Assembly: GCA_964036275.1 (NCBI GenBank)
Contig: OZ038434.1
Span: 30,962,947 to 31,026,946 of the forward strand
Direction of reading: 5' to 3'
DNA: 64,000 nt
Source: Litoditis marina
Taxonomy: Eukaryota; Nematoda; Chromadorea; Rhabditida; Rhabditidae
In this document: positions 42,658 to 54,999 of the stretch, piece by piece
Layout: the number at the start of each line of letters is the position of its first letter
How positions within the stretch are numbered: the first letter of the stretch is position 1
The notes under the pieces: generated by a model
Told to the model about the DNA's origin: nothing
The model's input: only the letters and a program-made list of their open reading frames with translations
The model's database searches: none
Translations under genes and position numbers: made by a program

Positions 42658-45600
42658 ATGAAGTCCAGCCTCCCCTCCCTTGGTAGAAGTCTGTTCTATG
42701 TCTTTCTGCTACTCGTCTTCAGAAAGACTGTCATTTCATTGATCGCAATGAATACGGTCAGAATACACAAAGAACAAGTCAGCTACGAGAAAATGGTAAG
42801 ATTTATTCACAAAGATCATACTACAAAACAAAACTACGTTGTAGTTTGATCCGTCAAACAGCATAACTTTTACAAATTGGTCCAAAGATGAGACTACAAT
42901 TCCCAGTTGGTCCATTAATTTTACTAGCATGCCAGCTTCGCCGAAATCTCAAAAATTTGAACTTGTTATAATTACGTATCAGATCGATCGAAACGCGTGA
43001 TAGGAACGTTTCCAAAACTATCAATTTCAGAAGTATGGCAGCAGTTTCAAGTGTATTTCCACAAGTGAAGCGTATAAATCACATGTTTCATAGCTGACAG
43101 GCTAAGCGGGAAAAGTGATTTCAGGTGACCTCTCCGAGTTTCCGGGATACCGTGACCTCGTTGCCAGCTAATCAGGACACTTTCGTGTTGATTCTGAACA
43201 AACATGCCCTGAATATGACTATGAACTGGCTGTGTAACACAGCACAAATGACAGGTACAGTAAGCCCGTTTTTAGTATACACTAAATCATTCAACAATGA
43301 GTTAGCGTGCAGTGCAGCGAAAGAAAAGATTATTAATCTCAATTCATTCATCGTAAAAAGACGGTCAGTAAGTCTTTTCGTCCTGTTCAAACTTTCTCGG
43401 AAGCATTCAGCTGATGATGACCGAACCCACTGAGAAAACCCAACAATTGTTTAGAATCAGGGTCAAACAATTTTGACTTCATCGCTTACTGAGCACATTA
43501 ATAATTAACAAAAATCGAGAGCGTCCTAATGACACGAATATATTTAGTTCAAATAAATAACCTAATATAGTATAACTGTAATGAGCGACCAGTCTGAAAA
43601 ACCGCAGAGGCTGTAGTCATTACGATCCCAATCTTTCTCTCCGCATCTGCGTCTCCTCAAACACATGCTATTTCTCTTTCACCATATCGATTGGGATGTT
43701 CAGGAGAAAACTTCGAGTGTTCATTCGTTCTGCACTGTTTTCACAAGAAAGGCTGACGGGGAAAAAGAGAAATAAAAACTAGTCATAGTGCACATTTGTA
43801 CGATCAAGCGAAACTAAATGTATTACCCAGAGCAAATAAAGATGCACAGTCCTAACGTCTTTACGACGCAAATAGTCACTTTTCAGGAGTTCACAACAAT
43901 TCTCTCATCGTCACTCTGGATTCTGAATCTTCACGAATTCTGAAGAGGGCGTGGCCTGAAGTCAGACAATTGAATTGGATTGTTCCCGGATTGAGCGTCA
44001 GTTTTGTCATGTTATCATTTTTTCGGTCAAATATCGTATAATAGAGAATCATTGCGGTATCGATTTGATCTATGAAGTTGATTTGATCAGCTTCCCCTAG
44101 CAATCTCTCAAATACCTCAGGAGCCTCGTGAGAAATGTCTCATGAACTTCTCATGAGATTCTATTAATTACTATGCTTCAACATTCGAAGTTCACGAGAG
44201 GTGAGCTCTTTCTAAGATTCTCATGAGAAACTAATATGAGTTTCTCATTAGGTTGGATGGTTTGCTACGCCGCCTAGTGGTCGGCTAAGAGCAGACACGG
44301 CCATTTCATCATTTTTGTAGTTTGAGTCCAGTGTTTTCATTAGCAAACTACAATTCGCCTTGGTTCATCCTCTGTAGTTTCTAAAAGATTTCTTCAGGAT
44401 CCGTTCAACTACGGCGACGGCTTCTACCAGCTGTTCTACTTGTTTCGTGCCAACCTGGCCCGTGCACTTTTGTCCCTCGACAGGACTTTTTGGATGATTC
44501 AACAGGTATAGTAGACGCAAACAAGCTGCAAAATCATACTGTATACATCATTTTATGCGGTGTACAAACGTTGCAACCTACCAAAATATCGACACTTTTA
44601 CATACACATTTGAAATTGAGAAACTTTCCGTTATTACGTTATTTTGGTATTTCGTTACAACATATGTCGTCAAACGTTTCAAATGAAAAGTTTGGAGTCC
44701 CATTAAAAATCGCCATTTGAATGTTGTGCAGTGTACAGTGTACTATCGCACGGCTTATGTCTGCAAAACTCCATGCCTGCAAAATGTGCAATGGAAAATC
44801 TCATGAAGCTCACAATGTGAAATTAGCTCATAATATGAAATTCCAAACGATGTTTTCCAATTTTCTGGAAATCGTAGCTCATTTCCAGGATACATTCTGG
44901 GCTGACAGCCTGTCTACAGTACCCCTCAACGACACCTTATTTGACATCATATTTGACAGAGCTTCCGAAGGAGGACCGCTTATAGCAGGTACAACAATCA
45001 GAGCCGAGCCTGGCCTGTAGTTTCCTCCCGACACCCATCCAAGTCTCGAGTTTTTGGTTCAAACTACAAACACATAGAAACAGACGGTCGCATGGATTGA
45101 AAGAATATGTAGCGTCTCGTATGCTTAATTTTCATATTTAGTGACTTTCCGCACCGGGCTCATTACCAATTTTACAATTCTGTATTCCAATACTTTCAAA
45201 TAAACTTATTACAAGTGGCCCGACAAATACAAAACAGAGTGGAACAAATTTTCACTTTAAGTTTTGGCGGTTTCTCAAAAAAAACATGTCTAAATCTAGT
45301 TGTTGTCTTTTCTAGCTGTCCAATGATGGACTCAACTCAATTCCATGTTTTTTGACTACTTTACATTCGCATACTTTTTAGAACGATATTTATCTTAGGT
45401 GGTTATTACCGCGCACGACCCACGCCAGCCGCCAAGACCTACTTCAATCGATTATCGATCGATATTTCGTGGTGGTACGCACCGGACAATGCCTATATGA
45501 CGTCATTATGCGAGATTGGAGGACTGGCTAAATGCGGGGGACTACCATTTAGGTACAAGTCACGTAAAACGTGTAAATGTGATCAACACGCATAAATCGG

Positions 45601-46862
45601 CTAAATGGGCTTCATAACTTTCCACTTTTTTTCTATGAATTGTATGTGGAAGCCAAGAAAAAGAGACCGAGATTCAATATTATCATTTATTTACGTTGTT
45701 TTGATCAGTTCGAAATTACCACTATTTTCCTTTAGCACTTAGTTCGCCATTTGTACGAGTTCCCCATTCTCCTTACGTTTCATTGTCCCATTGTCCCATT
45801 AATCTATACACCCGGTCCTCTAATTTTCCGATTATCCCATTTCAGCCTGATCACCAACTGGCAATGGCTAGACTCCGCCTCCGCCACTCCGCCCACTTTC
45901 ATACAATTCGACGGGGAAACCAAGTTGGGAGGAAAGTTGGCCAAGGTGAAACAGTAATAGGGACGTAATTTCAGTTGAATGTTGCTTCAAGTTCGTAACT
46001 GTGTGGAAATTGATTGTTTTCCTTCCATCAACTCTGCATTTTTAGTTCACTCTCTCAGAGTATAGTGTGTGTTCTGCAAGTCAAAGTATATTATAAAATG
46101 ATAAGTGTTTTAAATTACGAACTCGTTAGGCTTATGTACATAGTGAATATCTTCCAGATGCGACAACTGGGATTCTATTTTTTGAGCGAGGACGGCATGA
46201 CTTGCAACGCATCTGCCTTTGACGTGAGTTTTTATTAAATTAAGACGAAAATTAAATATTTTTTTTCATCACCACAATACGTTTCGTTCTCATTCAATTT
46301 GCTCAATCGAATTGGTCATTTACTGTCTTTGTGAATAGACTGAAGACTCTACTCTTCTTTGTGAGAAGGTTGACACCGGGCACAAAACATACAACACTTT
46401 CTAGTTTTGGTAAGGTTTTTCAAAACATGCTCTGAATTTTTGATGTCAATTATGGACTGTTTCGAAGTGTGTAGTCGGGTGGAACAACTGAAAAAGTGTT
46501 ATACTGTTTGTCAGTTTCATGGTCACGTGAAGTATGTTAAACACAGCAGAACTCGGTAACGTGAAATGACAAAGTACACGATTCCTCATTAGACTGCTAA
46601 CGTTACGTGACTATTCAATTCACTTATAGTATACTTGACAACTTTATGGTGACGTGTAAATTGACAATTTCACGTATTTCAGAGAGCGCGTGCCGTACTG
46701 GACTCTAAAAGGTCGAAATGGCAAGAGGTTGCCTCCTATAGTCACCACCAGTTCAAGTTCTACCAATCGATAGTCGATGAAATGTACAGTAACCCGATAT
46801 CCGCGTGGGTCTTGAACAGATGGGTGCTACCGTATGCCCACTTCTGTATGCTGTCCCTGTAG
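42658..46862 (+). CDS. Nucleotide-diphospho-sugar transferase family protein (PF03407/DUF271)
   Basis: Exons: 42658-42795, 43125-43254, 43887-43996, 44398-44505, 44889-44988, 45399-45552, 45846-45945, 46158-46223, about 46681-46862. The start lies directly behind TTTCCAG and opens with a type II signal anchor (SLFYVFLLLVF), placing it in the Golgi/ER membrane with a lumenal domain. Family hallmarks in order: NWLCNTAQM, FNYGDGFYQLFYLFRANLAR, FWMIQQ-DTFW, DIIFDRASEGG, WWYAPDNAYMTSLC, ITNWQWLDSA, and the C-terminal HQFKFYQSIVDEMYS...PYAHFC. This family is greatly expanded in nematodes; the substrate is unknown. All phases agree except the last junction: exon 46158-46223 ends in phase 0 but the AG before AGCGCGTGCC would leave RARAVLDSK out of frame. 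So either an unusual splice is used or the copy is recently broken. Confidence 0.87.
43355..43563 (+). repeat. M7 repeat inside a glycosyltransferase intron
   Basis: GGTCAGTAAGTCTTTTCGTC, CCCACTGAGAAAACCC and the tail CCTAATGACACGAATATATT match the copies at 14930 and 39910; it lacks the left end. Confidence 0.55.
46495..46640. mobile_element. MITE family M3 in the last glycosyltransferase intron
   Basis: TTATACTGTTTGTCAGTTTC at left, CAATTCACTTATAGTATACT at right. It lies 40 bases before the doubtful last acceptor of the gene. Confidence 0.7.
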
Positions 46863-47261
46863 CTATTCGTTGTAGTGGAATGTTCACACGGGTATAGTTA
46901 ATCCATCAGTTTATTAGACACTTATAAATTAACACCAATGTTGTTATGTATGAAAAAGTTTTGAACTCATATTAATGATCTACGCTTTCTCTGTTCTATT
47001 CGATGCTAATAATTTAATTGATATTATTAATTTATGTTTAAGTTCTGCAATCATGTCAGTAGGACCGGAACTTTGGTGTGAACGCTGATTAGTAGTATGT
47101 TTTTTTTACATAACCTTTGTAACTGTTTCATGGGAAAACTAAAAATGATAAATTTTCTGTCAGTTCCTTTGAATATTTTCTATTTGAAAATCGTACAAAC
47201 TACATTTTCGATACTTTTTTCTTGAATATCGAAGCATATTATGTGTTGTTCCATTTCACTG

Positions 47262-47360
47262 ATTTGCGAGATGAGCTCGGTCCCATCCGTGGTCGTTTTC
47301 GCGAACGCTGATCACATGAACAGTCACACAAACTCTTTCAATTTCGGAGACCTCCACTGT
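47262..47360 (-). pseudogene. Duplicate of the glutaminase-like last exon (ankyrin end)
   Basis: Minus strand HVISVRENDHGWDRAHLANQ then stop resembles DVISIRKNDRGRDRAHLV then stop at 48809-48860. Most differences fall at third positions in this frame, which argues that both once coded on the minus strand. The sequence looks like the end of an ankyrin repeat. Confidence 0.5.
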
Positions 47361-48289
47361 AGAAAATCAACCGATTTCTTCCACCAAACAGCTATGATAG
47401 TCGCCGATTCACGTGTTTTCTCTAAACCGGTCAACAGAAAACGAACTCAAGCTTGTGCACTTTTGCTCCGAAAGTACTGTCTGGACAAAGTGTGCCTTCC
47501 ATACTCGAAATGTATGAAAAGAAAGCCTGGAAACAGAATAGAGCAATTTCCAATTCATGAGAAAGCAGAGAACTGTTGATGGCACACATTCGTACTTAGA
47601 TTAGGTTTTGAATCAGGGTTGAAATGAAGGAAAACATTAGGCCTACAGTGTGAACTCTAAATTAATATGTGTGTATGAACACATCGTTCTTTTGACTAGA
47701 TACAACTTCATCTTCTGTATGTTGTTGTCTGCAGAAAGTGCCCATGAAACATCGGGATGCAGATGTAGGAAAACATAGTTTATCTACGATAAAAAGAGTA
47801 GAGGTACACTGACTGTACCTGGTGAAGTGCTTTGTGAGCTTTACCAAAATAATTAAAAATACTAGTACTTTGATAAACATGTTGGGAGAATTAATCTACC
47901 TCCAATTCATAGAGACATTCTGGATGGAACCGTTTCGTAAACTTTGCTGCACATGTTTCAAGATCAGTGCTCAACGAGATTTTTCATTCAAATATAAAGC
48001 TGAAATCATTCATATTGAATTATAGGCAATGAATAACATCCGTGACATTTTTCCAAATTTGTGGAAATTGTTTTGACAAAAATGAACATGACCATTGAGA
48101 AGTCTTATAATGAAATTTTTAATGGAATATAATATTTTCTACCGAAAATGTTGGCATTTGCAAGAGACTCACACGCGAGCGTTCTCGAACGTTCCACCTC
48201 AGTTTAGAATGCCTGCGCGCTAGCCACTGCGCTTTTGACACACATTAGATTAACTACTAGTCATATATAGGCGTATGCGACCACCAGTT

Positions 48290-48395
48290 CACGTTGTACA
48301 TGTTGAAGCATTTGTTATTGTAGCACCGTGGTACTGCGCTCACTGCAAAATGGAAAGGTGGCTGGTTCGATTCCGCTTACGACCACGCAGTTTTG
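48290..48395 (+). repeat. tRNA-like sequence, third type
   Basis: GTAGCACCGTGGTACTGCGC (A-box-like) and a perfect B box GGTTCGATTCC at 48363-48373. The acceptor stem does not pair. Related in style to SINE A but with a different body; single copy here. Confidence 0.4.
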
Positions 48396-50726
48396 CAGGA
48401 ATGGTTGATTCAATATCGTTAATCGCTAGCAAAAAAAAGCAGCAAAATACTCTTTTTACTCACGTTTCTTCATACCGAAGGGAAAAAAAGACCCCACTGT
48501 GTATTATGATCTAAAGAGTTTTCTCATTGAGAAATTTGAGACCTTTTCAAGTAATGCTAAATTGAGAGAACACATAAAAGCCAAAGCTTCTATTCGTTAT
48601 TTTGAATGTCGCTGATTGAATAGTTTTTTTTTCGTAATTTTCATATCTTTCAGCCTGCTCCCCAAGATACAACTACAACCGATTTTTCTATTTCACAGTA
48701 TTTTCCTGTTTATGAGTATTAAGAAAAAACAACATTTTCGATTAGGTTTATTTAATATCGCGGATGTCCATTGAATATCGATTTGTATGTGTGAAGCCAC
48801 TGTTCATTTCACACGAGGTGGGCTCGGTCCCTTCCACGGTCATTCTTGCGGATACTTATCACATCTCGGCCATCGACCAGCCGGACCGATTCTTTATTGA
48901 TACGTTCCACTCTCAGATTTCTTCCATTCCAATTCACACACGACCCAACTCTGACGGCGGCAGAAACGTCGCCGCTGTCGTCGAACAACTGTAAAAATCG
49001 TATACAAGAAACTCCATGTAGTTTGAATTCTCAAAATCACGCGCGTCTCAGAACCTGTTATATTGACAGCTTTCACACTCCTCACGAACTGAATTTTCAA
49101 AAGTTTTCTCTGCTTCTTGTCCCCTGATCAGTTTCAATGTCCATTATTTTCAATGACAAATCAACATACCATCTCCAGCATAACCCCACTGCGCCTTCTC
49201 GGAAGGTGGATCTGTAAAAAATGTGTTGTTTTGAATGACTTGAATACGTTTTAGGTTTTAGAGTTTTAGAGAAGTTGCTCGAAAAATGGACCCCAAGTAT
49301 AGTGAGTGCGTTAAGTTCTCTTCATGAGAGCAATTTAATTTGTATACAACCCACTCACAGATTTTGACTGTTTGAGCAGTTACACCAAATCTCAGCGAAA
49401 TGTTCAAACTTGTGTGTTTAACGTACATATAATAAATTCAAAACATACATCAGATGATCAACGTGAGCAGACGGCATGAACCGTCTCACGAAGTCGAGGA
49501 ACTGGGAAAAAATTCAAGTTGTCAGGTTTTTTTGAGAACGACTTGTTGAAATTTGGGTACCTTTTGGGCAAACATGATTTGATGACCAGAGTACCACATT
49601 CGAAAGTAGAATAACCCGTAATATCCCGAACCTTAAAAACCGAACTCTGAAACTGGAACCATTTCAAACTAACTTTCTCGAGCCTTTCTTCGAGCGGACG
49701 GGTGGGCCACAAGAGGCACGTGGCGGCTATTGCCCCAGCATTGCAGAAACCGTTGGAGACCCTCACTGGAATTCCAACTCTTAAACAAAAGGCACAACAC
49801 GACATTCAATCCAATAAGCATCAGGATTAAAAAAGTTTTTGAGGTGTAAATGGGTATCGGAACTAAGCAATTGAGAAAACAGCTGAGACACTGAAATCAA
49901 ATTTCAATTTGTTAAATTTAACTATTGATATCTGATCATTCATATTTTAATTCACCACTCACTCTCGTCATCGAATTCCAACTGGTTGAACTCCATATTA
50001 GGCTCTTTCAATCCAATAAAATTGCGGACAATATTCAGTCCATTCTCGACCGCTGCACATGCGAGTATGACCATCGTGATGGTAGACTGAAAAGGGGAAA
50101 GTATCAAAACTCGCAATTCGCAACTGAAAAGCGCAGCCTTTTCTTAACATCTCAGGAAAGTGTGCTGTAGCTGTCGCGATGATTTTGTTGAATTTGTTCT
50201 AACCTGAGCCGTGAATCGGACTCCAGCCTCTCCGAATACATCCTTCTGACCGTTCAGCTGGACGGCCATGGAGCACCGCTGTTCATCCACGTTTCTCAGC
50301 GGCGGAATGTAGGTCGGAAGCTGTAATTATCACTTCGCATTCTCTGAGTGAATTGTAATAGAATACCGAACTGTTTGCGTACATGATAATGTGGTGTTTC
50401 AAATTTTTCGTGAGACGTGAAAAAATTGAGTCAAAAAAAAGCTTAACATATCTGCGTAACTACTCGTTTTTTCTAAAGTCATAGAATCTGTCAAAAAACG
50501 CATGTCATACATAGAATACCGAACTGCGATAAAGTCAAGATAGAGTTTTCTATTTAGCTACATGTTTTCATGTTTTGTAGATAGTGCATTTCTGAAACTA
50601 GGCTATTGTTGTTTACGAAGTACGGAATGAACAGTCACAAAACTATTCAGATTGAACGAGCCAAACAAAACCAAAACACATACACAACTAGCTAGGTTCA
50701 CCAGGTTGCCAACTCCTAGAACTAGA

Positions 50727-52270
50727 ATTTTATAGACTTAAGAGTGTAAGAATTTTCTAGACTTAAGAGTGTAAGAATTTTATAGACTTAAGAGTGTAAG
50801 AATTTTATAGACTTAAGAGTGTAAGAATTTTCTAGACTTAAGAGTGTAAGAATTTTATAGACTTAAGAGTGTAAGAATTTTATAGACTTAAGAGTGTAAG
50901 AATTTTATAGACTTAAGAGTGTAAGAATTTTATAGACTTAAGAGTGTAAGAATTTTATAGACTTAAGAGTGTAAGAATTTTATAGACTTAAGAGTGTAAG
51001 AATTTTATAGACTTAAGAGTGTAAGAATTTTCTAGACTTAAGAGTGTAAGAATTTTATAGACTTAAGAGTGTAAGAATTTTATAGACTTAAGAGTGTAAG
51101 AATTTTATAGACTTAAGAGTGTAAGAATTTTATAGACTTAAGAGTGTAAGAATTTTATAGACTTAAGAGTGTAAGAATTTTATAGACTTAAGAGTGTAAG
51201 AATTTTATAGACTTGAGAGTGTAAGAATTTTATGGACTTGAGAGTGAGAATTTTATAGACTTAAGAGTGTAAGAATTTTATAGACTTAAGAGTGTAAGAA
51301 TTTTATAGACTTGAGAGTGTAAGAATTTTATAGACTTGAGAGTGAGAATTTTATAGACTTGAGAGTGAGAATTTTATAGACTTGAGAGTGAGAATTTTAT
51401 AGACTTGAGAGTGTAAGAATTTTATAGACTTAAGAGTGTAAGAATTTTATAGACTTGAGAGTGTAAGAATTTTATAGACTTGAGAGTGAGAATTTTAAAG
51501 ACTTAAGAGTGTAAGAATTTTATAGACTTGAGAGTGTAAGAATTTTATAGACTTGAGAGTGAGAATTTTATAGACTTAAGAGTGTAAGAATTTTATAGAC
51601 TTAAGAGTGTAAGAATTTTATAGACTTGAGAGTGAGAATTTTATAGACTTGAGAGTGAGAATTTTATAGACTTGAGAGTGTAAGAATTTTATAGACTTAA
51701 GAGTGTAAGAATTTTATAGACTTGAGAGTGTAAGAATTTTATAGACTTGAGAGTGAGAATTTTATAGACTTAAGAGTGTAAGAATTTTATAGACTTAAGA
51801 GTGTAAGAATTTTATAGACTTAAGAGTGTAAGAATTTTATAGACTTAAGAGTGTAAGAATTTTATAGACTTGAGAGTGTAAGAATTTTATAGACTTGAGA
51901 GTGAGAATTTTATAGACTTGAGGATGAGAATTTTATAGACTTGAGAGTGTAAGAATTTTATAGACTTAAGAGTGTAAGAATTTTATAGACTTAAGAGTGT
52001 AAGAATTTTATAGACTTAAGAGTGTAAGAATTTTATAGACTTAAGAGTGTAAGAATTTTATAGACTTAAGAGTGTAAGAATTTTATAGACTTAAGAGTGT
52101 GAGAATTTTATAGACTTAAGAGTGTAAGAATTTTATAGACTTGAGAGTGAGAGTTTTATAGACTTAAGAGTGTAAGAATTTTATAGACTTAAGAGTGTAA
52201 GAATTTTATAGACTTAAGAGTGTAAGAATTTTATAGACTTGAGAGTGAGAACTTTATAGACTTAAGAGTG
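50727..52270 (+). repeat. 25-bp satellite array, about 60 units
   Basis: Unit TAAGAATTTTATAGACTTAA + GAGTG (25 bp) with a 23-bp variant (lacking TA, with TTGAGAGTG). The left third is uniform; from about 51210 to 51960 the two forms alternate in blocks that repeat, suggesting higher-order units. It lies in an intron of the glutaminase-like gene, between exons 50204-50320 and 52960-53034. Confidence 0.95.
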
Positions 52271-52769
52271 CGCTGCCTGTCGCTTTGCACTCCTATTCTT
52301 GCTCCGATCATTTCAGTATAACGGGACTGAATAACGACTACTAATAGAACACTGAGAAGATGATTAGAGGTATAGTCATTTGGAACGGAAACATTTTTTT
52401 GAGATGTCAAGAAGCTAATTAGTTTATTTACATAACGGTTGCTCTAGAAAAACAATATAGAGGCCTCAAGAGAACAACATTACACACTTCACGAATAATC
52501 AGTGTGCTCGAGAGTCTTCTTTCTCCATGTTTTTCCTAGTTGACACGTAGATGACACGTTGCACAGTCTTATGCAAATGCGATACAACTGTGCGATTACC
52601 ATATCACGTTTGCGAAAACAACAGATGGGAGACCTATCATAAAATTTCAGATGTTCAGTAACAACTTAGTGTGAAACCGTTTATAGAGAAAAGAAAAGGT
52701 CAGAATCAACAAAAAGTCAGAATTATCAAAAACTAGGTCAATGTAATGGGAAATAGGACCGATTAATCA

Positions 52770-52773
52770 AGAC

Positions 52774-52823
<50 letters not shown>

Positions 52824-52845
52824 AGAGAGAAAGAGAAAGAGAGAT
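52770..52845 (+). repeat. (GA)n microsatellite
   Basis: GA repeats with a few GAAA interruptions, 110 bases from a glutaminase-like exon. Confidence 0.95.
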
Positions 52846-53433
52846 AATGTAGTAGAGAAGCAAGCACAAATACACACTAGACGATACGATGCAATCCAAC
52901 TGAGCCAAAACGTTTCAATTAGTATAAGAAATAAGAAATTAGGTTGTTGTTGCACCTACCTGGAAAGGAGTCAAAATCAGACCTGGAAGTTGAAATGGTC
53001 GACGAAAGTTTTTCTCGACGTTGTAGGCTGTTAACTGAAAAAGGCCAGGCTGGTCTGATTCGTTTCAAAACATGTTCAAAACCGGCCATCATATTCGAAT
53101 TTTCTGTTTTTTCTTCATTGAAATCGGTTGCTTCTCACCGTAAAGCAAAGAGTCTAGGATAAGGATGATGAAGTCAGCAAAATGACGGCGTTATCGAGCA
53201 TTTCCAGACGAAATTAGTGTAGGTGAACTATGGGTTACCATTGAGACATCTGGAAAACTGGATTAGGTTATGAATAAAACTTACTAACCACAGTCGTTTT
53301 TGGTTCAGTCGATGTTTTTCATGCTTTCGAGAGAAATCAGCGTTGATTCATTGTTGGTTCATCCAGTGTTTAGTCAGCTAGAACAGTGAAAAGGGTCCAA
53401 ATGCGCAGTTCATTTGTGTGTATGCTGATATAG

Positions 53434-53480
53434 AATAGAATAGAATAGAATAGAATAGAATAGAATACTTTATTGGAATC
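53434..53480 (-). mobile_element. LINE 3' tail relic
   Basis: Minus strand CCAATAAAGTATTCTATTCT followed by more TATTC units: the same kind of microsatellite tail as the full LINE but with a different preceding sequence, so probably another CR1-like subfamily. Confidence 0.5.
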
Positions 53481-54999
53481 GTAAATGATTTCAAAAGTGT
53501 AAAGTCCCGTGCGAAATGGTTGTTGCGAAAGAATGCAAAACTCTTGAATCCCTCCCACATTGACACCGTTGGTATTGAGCATATAAACCATTTTACCAAG
53601 TAAAATGTTGATATGAGTTCAACATTACAAAGCAAATTAGCAGCTAGTGTTCGAAATATTAACAGGTATATCTGTATCACATGAACACTCCCTAATACCC
53701 TAATTCACATCAATCAACAAAAAAAACAAGTGGTTGCCTCACCTAACCGGCAGGTTCAGTCGAAAACCGGGTTCTTCCAGGACCGAACCGCGAAACGGTC
53801 ACTGGGGAACCAAACCGATTACTTATAGAATAGATTAGAATAGAATAGATTTATTCAACATGTGACTTTCCACATTTTGAAATGTGGCACTCCAATTGTT
53901 GGATAAAGAAGGAAAAAATAGATGGAAGAATGGTATCCCTGTTACGCGCTTGTAGTTATAGATGGATGCAATTTGCAGTGTAGTACGATTGAACGGTGAT
54001 TGTACCTGTTTTTGTAGTGACGTAATTATTATGAAACACTTTCGGGATTATCTATTTATACTATTGTAGAGATGATTTTGTGACGTTAGGTTTCGTTGGG
54101 ACTATATCAAAACCGGGATTTAAATTGGAATTATCATGACAATATTATCAACAGACAGTTCTAAACACTTATGAGTCACGAATAAAATGTGCAATTCCAA
54201 TAATTAATAAGCGACTGCAGGAAACAAATTGTGGAGGATATGTGCAAGAACCCGTAACTGTCAAAGGGAAGGCTAGGCGTGGGTGACGAGAGTTGGCGAG
54301 GCTTCTCTTTGGACCGGGCAGCTGGAGCAGGCTGGAGGTGGACGGGTGGCATTGAAGTGACGAACGCAACTAACCGACCGGGTATAGCCTGGCTGCAGAA
54401 GGTGCAACCACCAACCTCCCCCAATAAGTTACGAGCGCACGATGGTCGATGATCAGAAAGTCAGGATTTTTCAAATATGATGAAGAAGAGAGAGTACAGA
54501 GACACAATAAACTGATACGATCACGAATACAAGCATTATGGCAAGCTAAACACACGTTGTTACTACTGTGAGTTACATGAACCACTCAATTTATGTGAAA
54601 CTACGTCTAGTATTCCCAACCAAACCATCACCAAAATCTGTTGCTAGTACTATGAAGATAAAAAGGCTGATAGGACAATCGACCGTTCAATATAAGTACA
54701 ACCTGGATATGATACTGATAGGAGATGAAGAAAGTAATTTTGTGTAGTTTAGCGCTGTAGTCTACAAATGGTTGCGGCAATAGTTCGATAGTTTGGAGTG
54801 CCACGACTACTAATACAATACATCATAATCACAATATCATATCTTTGATTCCTGGTGAGAATGGAGCATCATGGACCGTTCATGGGGGAGCGTACGACAG
54901 TAGAATGGCAGTAGACCAACGCAAATGATCAACAACTGATGTTGTTGCCAGAGGGGGCCAGAGAAATTCCATGAACTGTGATTGATCATTCTTGCCAAA

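Larger units (their letters stand above)
48809..53034 (-). pseudogene. Glutaminase-like gene, incomplete
   Basis: Exons in gene order: 52960-53034 (NFRRPFQLPGLI, like the region before the glutaminase domain), 50204-50320 (TYIPPL...GVRFTAQ), 49963-50086 (STITMVILACAAVENGLNIV...), 49674-49765 (NGFCNAGAIAATCLLW, matching the family's VNAGAI), 49450-49502 (FLDFVRRFMP), 49170-49211 (frame uncertain), 48809-48988 (LFDDSGDVSAAV..., resembling the family's C-terminal ankyrin part). The S-x-x-K catalytic pair of glutaminases, expected as QSCVKPL, is here QSTITMV, so the lysine is lost. The last part of the enzyme domain, including the expected GLPAKSGVAGG-like stretch, and the N terminus were not found. 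Phases agree for the first five exons and fail afterwards. Either a decayed copy or a diverged pseudoenzyme with exons I missed. Confidence 0.7.

Noticed and set aside
47241..47579. Plus-strand frame of 112 codons
   Set aside because: Comparison with its relative at 48.8 kb shows changes concentrated at third positions of the minus-strand frame, so the minus strand is the one that coded.
50727..52270. CRISPR-like regular array of 25-bp units
   Set aside because: There are no unique spacers; units are directly adjacent, AT-rich and in a eukaryotic intron, so it is a satellite.
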